Shown one piece after another: positions 1 to 5,893 of a stretch of 5,893 bases of DNA. Under the pieces are notes generated by a model. That model worked only from the letters and a program-made list of their open reading frames with translations. It was not told the DNA's origin and searched no databases. Within the stretch, counting starts at the first letter, position 1; the number at the start of each line of letters is the position of its first letter. The DNA is taken from NCBI GenBank assembly GCA_029932015.1, contig JAOZQW010000150.1:1-5893 (forward strand), read 5' to 3'. The stretch is from Candidatus Fermentibacteraceae bacterium. Lineage in GTDB: Bacteria; Fermentibacterota; Fermentibacteria; Fermentibacterales; JCC-6. The position numbers and the translations under genes are program-made.

Positions 1-1
1 C

Positions 2-2680
2 GGGTGGGTATGGTCGATGCTCTTTGAGAACATTCCGGGCTACTTCTACTTCTCCACTCCTTCACTGGACGGCACCGGTGATCTGCTTATCTCCCTTGCA
101 TCGCCCACTTCCGGCGATCACCGTACCCAGTTTCATCTGAACAACGAGCTCATATCCGATACTATCTGGAGCGGCAGTACAACCATCGATATTCTCCTGG
201 AGGAGCTGGATTTCAAGACATCGATGAACCTTCTCAAGATCACTACTTCCGACGATCCCGGCAGTGTCTATATCAACTCCCTCTGTGCTTCATATCCGAG
301 GCAGTTGTCATATGCGGCGGACAGACCGCTCTCCTTTACACATGAGGCAAGCAGGTATACACTCCAGGTCGGTGGGGCAGTATCTGAGGAAGCTCTGCTG
401 GATGTCACGGATCCCTTCAATGTTCAAAGGTTCTCCGGAACTCTGTCCGGCAGTGATCTCTCCACCTCTCTTGATATTTCAGCAGGGACTGTGCTATGGC
501 TGCAGGGCAGCGCTTCTCCGAAGGCTCCTGATTCGATAGTCACAGCATCACCCGGCAGAATTATAGGCACCGGTATGGAAGGCGATGTCGCCATAATCGT
601 AGCGGATGAACTGCTGCAGGAGGCGATGCCCCTGGAGGTCATCTACGGGCAGAGGGGTTTGAGCACTGTAACAGTCACAGCCAGTGAGATCTATCAGGAA
701 TTCGGGCAGGGCGTAAGGGATCCCGGTGCGATACGCTCCTTCTTCAGATATACACAGGATCACTGGACAGATCCTGCACGGATGGTTCTGCTCGTTGGTG
801 ACGGCACTTACGATCCGCTTCTTCATGTAACCTCGAGAAGGACACTGATCCCCGTCTTCCTGAAGCTTGGTTACGATAATGACGGGAGGAACAGGGAAGA
901 TTACTATGTGATCGCCCATGAGGATGGAGTATATCCCGAAGCTCCCATATCCAGGATACCCGCTTCCAGCAATGCGGAACTCTCATCATATCTGGCCAAG
1001 ATACTGTCCTATGAGAACAGCGTTCCCTCTGGTCAGTGGACCAACCGGATCATCCTCACAGCAGACGACGATTGGGGAGCCAGCACCAACGAGTCTTATC
1101 ACACGACAGCGTGCGAACTGCTGGCTGACACAACGCTCCCCAGGAGTCTGGACAGGATAAAATTCTACCTGATAGATTACCCCTGGCCCCCGGGCACTTC
1201 GCCGGGAGGGGAGCACCCTCAGAAACCACAGGCCAGGGAGGATCTCGTAGAGGAACTCACTCAGGGCTGCGCCAACATGATCTTCTTTGGGCACGGCTCA
1301 TACGACCAGATAGCCCATGAGAAGCTGCTGGTATCCAGCGATGTGCTCCGCATTGGGAACGAGGGCAGGCAGCCAGTGATGATATTCGCAAGCTGTGATG
1401 TTGGTCACTTCGACATGATCTCCGCCAATTCGATGGCGGAGGAGTTCTCACTTCACCCCGGCTCCGGCGCTATCTCCACAATTGCTGCCACAAGAGGGAC
1501 ATACTGCGTTCAGAACACGCTCCTGTACAACAGCTATTTCACTCGACTCTTCGGCTCGTCTGCTCCGGATATTGCTACAGCGCTCTGGCTGGCCAAGATG
1601 GACAATCTCGGCATATACGAGTTCAGCGCATACAATATCGTACTTGGTGATGGCGGTGTCCGCCCTGTCTATCCGGACAATTCCGGATGTACCCTGAATG
1701 TAGATGGTGATACGCTCTTCAGGGGCAGAATGAATGGGATGGAGCTCTCCTTTCCCCACGGCACCAGTTCATTCGTCAACGTCACTGAAAGCGGTCGCTG
1801 GATGCAGTACAACTGTCTTGGCGGCCGGATCATTGACTACCTGCACTACGGTTCAAGCATCTACAGGGGCTTCATCACGGAGACGGATGGTGCGTTCAAG
1901 GCTGACTTCTTCGTCCCGCTCCCGGCAGACACTGGCTCTTTCTCCCGATGCAGCGGGGTCGGACTGTCATCATGGCCCACCGAGTCCGCATATGATGAAT
2001 GGGTATCCCTTGTCGACCGCGGAGGTTATCCGGTTGACACCATTCCGCCTGAGCTCGAAACATGGATCGCCGGATACAGAGACAGGGAATCCCCCGAGGT
2101 CAGCGGAACCATTGTTTTCAGGGCCTCAGCCTCGGACGATAGCGGCATAAATACGATGGGGGGTGGAGCAGGCAGGTCCATACTGATGAGCCTTGATTCG
2201 CAGGGATTCGACATCAGCAGGTTCTTCAGTTATCTGCCCGACAGCCACACGAGCGGAGAACTCGACTACATATTGCCTGAACTTGCCGAGGGTATGCACA
2301 CCATAATTCTCGCAATCTGGGATGGTATGGGAAATACTTCGCGGGACACGCTGAACTTCAGTGTGGTCGCATCTTCACTGGAACCGCTTTCCTCTGTTCT
2401 GGTCTATCCCAACCCTGGGAGCGGCACGCGATGCTTCAGCTTCAGAACTGCCAGTCCGGGCACTGCTCAAGTCACTGTTCTTACGGTAGCAGGAAGGCCG
2501 GTCTGGACATCGACACTCTCCTGCAGCGAAGGCTACAACCAGGTGATCTGGGATGGCAGGGACGCCGATGGGGATGAACTGGCTTCGGGGAGCTACATAT
2601 ACAGGATAGTATTTACCGGTTCTGGAGGCTCCTCCACCGAGGTCACTGAAATTCTTGCAGTGATCAGGGAGATGGAATGA
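2..2680 (+). CDS. C25 family cysteine peptidase, gingipain/PorU-like (5' end outside window)
   Basis: This is a clan CD cysteine peptidase related to gingipains and to PorU, the type IX secretion C-terminal signal peptidase/sortase, and probably acts at the cell surface. Residues are numbered from the Met at base 17. Residues 1-185 form a beta-rich region before the protease. The core (about 189-555) has a VLLVGDG strand at 257-263, the catalytic His426 in GHGS and the catalytic Cys460 in FASCDVGHFD. Their 34-residue spacing is close to the 33 of gingipains. Residues 674-786 match the Ig-like domain of PorU (DTIPP, then DDSGIN at 707-712). Residues 794-887 form a FlgD-like/secretion-tail domain (VYPNP, then WDGRDADG from 845). 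The Met at 17 is not the true start. The frame is open to the window edge, and the preceding codons give GWVWSM, which aligns with GWLWEM at residues 363-368 of the downstream paralog. About 360 residues are therefore missing. Family is certain. Whether it is a true PorU or a secreted protease is not settled. Confidence 0.93.
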   Translation, partial: GWVWSMLFENIPGYFYFSTPSLDGTGDLLISLASPTSGDHRTQFHLNNELISDTIWSGSTTIDILLEELDFKTSMNLLKITTSDDPGSVYINSLCASYPRQLSYAADRPLSFTHEASRYTLQVGGAVSEEALLDVTDPFNVQRFSGTLSGSDLSTSLDISAGTVLWLQGSASPKAPDSIVTASPGRIIGTGMEGDVAIIVADELLQEAMPLEVIYGQRGLSTVTVTASEIYQEFGQGVRDPGAIRSFFRYTQDHWTDPARMVLLVGDGTYDPLLHVTSRRTLIPVFLKLGYDNDGRNREDYYVIAHEDGVYPEAPISRIPASSNAELSSYLAKILSYENSVPSGQWTNRIILTADDDWGASTNESYHTTACELLADTTLPRSLDRIKFYLIDYPWPPGTSPGGEHPQKPQAREDLVEELTQGCANMIFFGHGSYDQIAHEKLLVSSDVLRIGNEGRQPVMIFASCDVGHFDMISANSMAEEFSLHPGSGAISTIAATRGTYCVQNTLLYNSYFTRLFGSSAPDIATALWLAKMDNLGIYEFSAYNIVLGDGGVRPVYPDNSGCTLNVDGDTLFRGRMNGMELSFPHGTSSFVNVTESGRWMQYNCLGGRIIDYLHYGSSIYRGFITETDGAFKADFFVPLPADTGSFSRCSGVGLSSWPTESAYDEWVSLVDRGGYPVDTIPPELETWIAGYRDRESPEVSGTIVFRASASDDSGINTMGGGAGRSILMSLDSQGFDISRFFSYLPDSHTSGELDYILPELAEGMHTIILAIWDGMGNTSRDTLNFSVVASSLEPLSSVLVYPNPGSGTRCFSFRTASPGTAQVTVLTVAGRPVWTSTLSCSEGYNQVIWDGRDADGDELASGSYIYRIVFTGSGGSSTEVTEILAVIREME
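2666..2671 (+). promoter_or_regulatory. Ribosome binding site for the sirtuin gene
   Basis: AGGGAG lies inside the last codons of the upstream peptidase, 5 bases before the ATG at 2677 that overlaps the peptidase stop (ATGA). It supports that start and suggests coupled translation. A second purine run, GAGGAG at 2698-2703, precedes the alternative ATG at 2707 with only a 3-base spacer, which is short for a normal site. Confidence 0.6.
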
Positions 2681-3438
2681 AGGGTATGCCGGACCACGAG
2701 GAGAACATGAAGACTGCGGTTGAGGTCCTCAGTGATGTTCAGAGTGTTCTGGTCTCAACCGGAGCAGGCATGTCAAGCGAGAGCGGCGTCCGGACTTTTC
2801 GAAGTGAAAATGGGCATTGGAGGGAGCACAGGGCAGAGGACCTGGCAACGCCGGAGGCGATCCGCAGGGATCCGAAACTCGTATGGGAATGGTATCGAGA
2901 GCGGCTTATCACCTCGGATGAGATAGAGCCGCATGAGGGCTACACAGCTCTCGTAGAACTCCAGGATCGACTTGGATGTCTGACTGTCGTCACGCAGAAT
3001 GTTGACGGTCTGCATCAGAAAGCCGGCCTTACCGATGTCATCGAGCTTCATGGAAACCTCAGAACCGCATCATGCATAGATCGCTGTGGCGCATCACCTG
3101 TAACATTGACGGCTTCCGTCCTGAAAGAACTGCCGCCCGTATGCAGCTGCGGAGCCGTGCTCAGACCCGATGTCGTTCTTTTTGGTGAAGCCCTGCCTGA
3201 GGATGCGCTTAGAAGATCTCTGGATCTGGCATCCTCGTGTGAGGCGATGCTGGTAGTGGGGACTTCCATGGTCGTATATCCCGCTGCCGCCCTTCCGATA
3301 CTCGCTCTCGATGCCGGAGCCCGTGTTATCGAGATCAATCCCGAGGAGACTCCTCTGGCAATGCTGTCCAACGTTATCTGCATCAGGAGCGGAGCTGGTG
3401 TAGCCCTTCCCGATCTGATCGAGAGGTTGAGATCATGA
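2677..3438 (+). CDS. cobB: NAD-dependent protein deacylase, sirtuin (Sir2/CobB family)
   Basis: This cytoplasmic enzyme removes acyl groups from protein lysines using NAD+, giving nicotinamide and O-acyl-ADP-ribose. At 253 residues it is a typical short bacterial/archaeal sirtuin. The NAD-binding GAGMSSESGVRTFR is at 29-42, TQNVDGLH at 106-113, the catalytic base His125 in ELHG, RPDVVLFGE at 163-171, GTSMVVYPAA at 195-204 and INPEETP at 220-226. Tyr73 and Arg76 form the YxxR pair that binds the carboxylate of succinyl- or malonyl-lysine in Sirt5-type (class III) sirtuins, so desuccinylase activity is plausible. The zinc module is odd: Cys133-x3-Cys137 and Cys156-x-Cys158 instead of two CxxC pairs. 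The start at 2677 overlaps the upstream stop and has AGGGAG 5 bases before it. Met11 (base 2707), behind GAGGAG with a 3-base spacer, is an alternative that would give a protein starting just before the conserved fold. The last codons overlap the next peptidase gene. Confidence 0.96.
   Translation: MKGMPDHEENMKTAVEVLSDVQSVLVSTGAGMSSESGVRTFRSENGHWREHRAEDLATPEAIRRDPKLVWEWYRERLITSDEIEPHEGYTALVELQDRLGCLTVVTQNVDGLHQKAGLTDVIELHGNLRTASCIDRCGASPVTLTASVLKELPPVCSCGAVLRPDVVLFGEALPEDALRRSLDLASSCEAMLVVGTSMVVYPAAALPILALDAGARVIEINPEETPLAMLSNVICIRSGAGVALPDLIERLRS
3421..3426 (+). promoter_or_regulatory. Ribosome binding site for the second C25 peptidase gene
   Basis: GAGAGG within the final codons of the sirtuin gene is 8 bases upstream of the ATG at 3435, which shares ATGA with the sirtuin stop. 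An in-frame stop at 3417-3419 rules out an earlier start, so this site and start belong together. It is weaker than a full GGAGG, which fits reinitiation by ribosomes finishing the sirtuin. Confidence 0.55.
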
Positions 3439-5893
3439 TAACACCTCTGCTACTGCTTGCATTCGGCATCGCCCAGTTCGCGCCTTTCAACGCACCGGAG
3501 ACCACGGACAGCTTCAGTACAAGGATCGAATTCACGGATCCATCGATAACAGAGTGCGCAGACGGCTTCAGTCTTGTGTTCGAAGGAGCTTCAGTCAGGA
3601 CCGTACCGGGTGAACCCCTGCGTCCTGTTCGTACGATACTCGTCCCTGTCCCGCCAGGCTCGGACCCGATCCTGGAATATACCGCTTCCAGCATGACCCC
3701 CACCGGATTTTCGGGCGAGCAGGCGAGAGCGCCAATTGTTACAGGGGAGGGGCTGGCAATCACTGAAATAGCTGCTGCACCGCTTCCTCCGCCGATGGTC
3801 CACTGCGAACTGAGCGGTGTCGTGCCTCTTGCAGGATGCGTATTTGCCATTATCAGTGTCTATCCTGTCGCAGGCAGGGATGCATCGATGTATGCATCCT
3901 CCGTGGACGTGAATCTGAGTTGGGACCCTGCTCCTGGCGGCGTGCCGGTGGAAGATACAGTGCTGCCTGCTATGCTCGCGCCCCCGGGTACGCTCTGCTG
4001 GCCGCTGGAGACAGCATCAAGGTCACAGGATATCTTCTGGGGCAGTCCATGGGCCAGACTCTCGATCGACGAGACGGGTGCCTATTCACTGACCGGTTCC
4101 GCACTTGAGAGCAGAGGGTGCGAGATCATCGGCTCCCCCTGCGCTTCTCTGAAACTCTATACCGGTCCCGGGACGATGTTTGACGAGTCACCGGAGACCG
4201 AGCACCAGCTGACAGAAGTCGCTTTCATCGTGGATGACGAGGACAGTGACGGTTTCTTCGACCCGGAGGATAGGGTGCGGTTTATTGGCAGGAGCCTTGA
4301 TCGCTGGTCGCTTTCCGAAGATCCTGCCGCGCTGGAGAGGATTCAGCACAGATACGCGACACACAATGTTTACTGGCTCACATGGGGTGCCGGGGATGGA
4401 GCCCGGATGGGGCAGGTCTCAGGTACTCCTGACAGCTCTCCGGAATGGGGCGACACCATCCGGGCCAACCTGTGGCTCCGACAGCAGCACATCTGGCAGC
4501 CGCAGTACGAGAGATCCACCGGCTGGCTATGGGAGATGTACGCGGTCGGAGATGCGGCTTCCCTGAATTTTCAGATTCCCGGTTCCAGTACAAAGGGAAA
4601 CCTCCGCATTGGGCTGACGATGGATAACTCATCCAGTCATACGGTTGATCTCCGTCTCAACGGCACCGAGGTGGATTCCGATACGTGGTCTGGTTCCGGT
4701 GAGAGGTTCATCGAGGTAGAGGGGATCACGTTATCCTCCTCCAACACGCTTGAGATAGTTCACTCGGATGGATACGGTGACGTAGAGATGGGTCTGGTCT
4801 ATGTCTGGGTGGAGTACAGCGGCGGTTTCGGCAGTCTGACCGGTGAGCAGCTCTTTCCTACGCTTGACCGGTATGGCAAATTCCTGTTCAGCGTCCCCGG
4901 CACCGGATCATCCGTCTCTGTGTTCGACCTCTCTGAATTCTGTGATCCTGTCGAGCTGACAGACATGGACCATTCAGGGAGCACTCTCTCATTCTCATAC
5001 GAAGTGGACAGCTCAAGTGTTCTGATAGTCGTGGACGATGGGCAGTGGATGTCACCTGATTCCATTACTCCTGCCAATCCCGGAAGGCTCACAGGAACGG
5101 TCAGCCGCGGGGATCGGCTCCTGGTGGTGCCGGGTTCGATGCTTGACGATGTCTGGTCACTGTCAGCCCTTGCCTCAGGGATGGGGCTTGAACCTGTAGT
5201 TGCCACAACCAGGGAGATCTACGACGAATTCGGTCAGGGAGTGACCGACCCCGGAGCTATCAGGTCTGCCGTTCGCTGGGCAATGGATTCATGGGATCCC
5301 GGGCTGGAGGGACTCATCCTGGTCGGCGATGGTCATTACGATCCACTTGGATTTTCTACCGTTGAGCCCTCGATGATCCCAGTCTGGATCAGACTCGGGA
5401 CAGCTCATGCGGACTGTGTTGAAGACATCTACGTAATGGTTCATGAGGATGCCAGTCTCCCTGAGATCCCGATCTCAAGACTACCGGTCGATAACACCTC
5501 CGAGCTGGGCACGGTCATCGCCAAAGTCCTGGCATATGCATCAGGGAGCACCGATGGTACCTGGAGGAACAGGGCGCTGGTAGTGGCAGACGACGAATGG
5601 GGACAGGGCAGCTCCTGGAACGAGACCGCTCATACTAATGACTGCGAGTCTATTGCTGAGGAAGTACTTCCCAGGTGGACTGACAGGGAGAAGTTCTACC
5701 TGATCGAGTACCCATGGCCCGGTTCGCCATCACCTGGTGGTCCGCACCCGGACAAGCCACAGGCTCAAGAGGATTTTATCGAGCTGTTTGCCGAGGGTTT
5801 CGGCACTCTTCTCTATATCGGCCACGGGGCTTTTAATCAGATCGCACACGAGAAGCTGCTCCTCTCTTCGGATATCGACAGATTGGCCAACGG
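3435..5893 (+). CDS. C25 family cysteine peptidase, gingipain/PorU-like, second paralog (3' end outside window)
   Basis: The frame stays open for 819 codons and runs off the right edge. Residues 1-13 (MITPLLLLAFGIA) look like a short signal peptide, with possible cleavage after Ala13. It lacks the usual Lys/Arg. A stop lies in frame at 3417-3419 and no usual start codon follows before 3435, so this start is forced; GAGAGG sits 8 bases ahead of it. Residues 20-360 form the N-terminal region, including a DxDxDGFFDPxDxVxF segment at 268-283 that resembles the PorU segment with a similar acidic turn. The protease core has LILVGDG at 627-633, EDIYVMVHED and PISRLP further on, ADDEWG, and the catalytic His797 in GHGAFNQIAHE. 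The catalytic Cys should lie about 34 residues after it, beyond the window. The protein aligns with the upstream peptidase from residue 363 onward with almost no length change. Export and peptidase family are well supported. Activity and exact role are not visible. Confidence 0.92.
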   Translation, partial: MITPLLLLAFGIAQFAPFNAPETTDSFSTRIEFTDPSITECADGFSLVFEGASVRTVPGEPLRPVRTILVPVPPGSDPILEYTASSMTPTGFSGEQARAPIVTGEGLAITEIAAAPLPPPMVHCELSGVVPLAGCVFAIISVYPVAGRDASMYASSVDVNLSWDPAPGGVPVEDTVLPAMLAPPGTLCWPLETASRSQDIFWGSPWARLSIDETGAYSLTGSALESRGCEIIGSPCASLKLYTGPGTMFDESPETEHQLTEVAFIVDDEDSDGFFDPEDRVRFIGRSLDRWSLSEDPAALERIQHRYATHNVYWLTWGAGDGARMGQVSGTPDSSPEWGDTIRANLWLRQQHIWQPQYERSTGWLWEMYAVGDAASLNFQIPGSSTKGNLRIGLTMDNSSSHTVDLRLNGTEVDSDTWSGSGERFIEVEGITLSSSNTLEIVHSDGYGDVEMGLVYVWVEYSGGFGSLTGEQLFPTLDRYGKFLFSVPGTGSSVSVFDLSEFCDPVELTDMDHSGSTLSFSYEVDSSSVLIVVDDGQWMSPDSITPANPGRLTGTVSRGDRLLVVPGSMLDDVWSLSALASGMGLEPVVATTREIYDEFGQGVTDPGAIRSAVRWAMDSWDPGLEGLILVGDGHYDPLGFSTVEPSMIPVWIRLGTAHADCVEDIYVMVHEDASLPEIPISRLPVDNTSELGTVIAKVLAYASGSTDGTWRNRALVVADDEWGQGSSWNETAHTNDCESIAEEVLPRWTDREKFYLIEYPWPGSPSPGGPHPDKPQAQEDFIELFAEGFGTLLYIGHGAFNQIAHEKLLLSSDIDRLAN

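Noticed and set aside
1184..1214. GC-rich run that could form a hairpin terminator
   Set aside because: It encodes the WPPGTSPGGEHP loop conserved in the paralog, has no following T-run and sits mid-gene.
3383..3850. 155-residue open frame on the minus strand
   Set aside because: It lies antisense across the sirtuin end and the signal peptide/N-terminal region of the second peptidase, has no recognisable domain and is rich in Ser, Gly and Pro as expected from a shadow of GC-rich coding DNA.
3836..4108. Cys-rich 90-residue plus-strand open frame, and a 110-residue one at 4234-4566
   Set aside because: Both lie inside the continuous frame of the second peptidase, which shows family homology to the upstream paralog and no frameshift across this region. 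The composition is that of out-of-frame reading.
4236..4283. DxDxDG calcium-loop-like stretch read as a dockerin or EF-hand
   Set aside because: There is only one copy and no partner helix pattern. The stretch continues into FFDPEDRVRF, which fits the similar acidic turn of PorU N-terminal regions better. Calcium binding is possible but not shown.
4799..5206. 135-residue minus-strand open frame
   Set aside because: It is antisense to peptidase sequence that aligns with the paralog, and it has no domain or ribosome binding site of note.

Overview
The window is coding from end to end on the + strand and reads as the middle of one operon. It holds three genes: a gingipain/PorU-like C25 cysteine peptidase cut by the left edge (2-2680), a complete Sir2-family NAD-dependent deacylase (2677-3438), and a second C25 peptidase cut by the right edge (3435-5893). 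Each junction is a 4-base ATGA overlap, in which the start codon of the next gene shares bases with the stop codon of the previous one, so translational coupling is likely. No RNA gene, mobile element, CRISPR array, promoter or terminator could be supported. There is no intergenic DNA for one to sit in.

The two peptidases are paralogs. They align nearly colinearly from the left edge of the window to the right edge, with shared blocks such as EIYxEFGQGVxDPGAIRS and GHGxxxQIAHEKLL. The first copy shows the protease core with its His/Cys pair, the Ig-like domain typical of PorU, and a FlgD-like C-terminal domain. The second shows a signal peptide, the N-terminal prodomain-like region and the protease core up to the catalytic His. 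The two partial genes together therefore outline a full-length protein of roughly 1,250 residues. Silent sites differ widely, so the duplication is old.

The family (C25/PorU, linked to type IX secretion) and the FlgD-like tail point to the FCB group: Bacteroidota or one of its uncultured relatives such as Fermentibacterota, Eisenbacteria, Cloacimonadota or WOR-3. The moderately GC-rich coding sequence and FlgD-type rather than classic Bacteroidetes-type tail make a non-Bacteroidota lineage my preferred guess. This is inference from protein style only. The peptidases should act outside the inner membrane, on the cell surface or in secretion, whereas the sirtuin is cytoplasmic. Why a protein deacylase is tightly sandwiched between two exported proteases is the main open question here.
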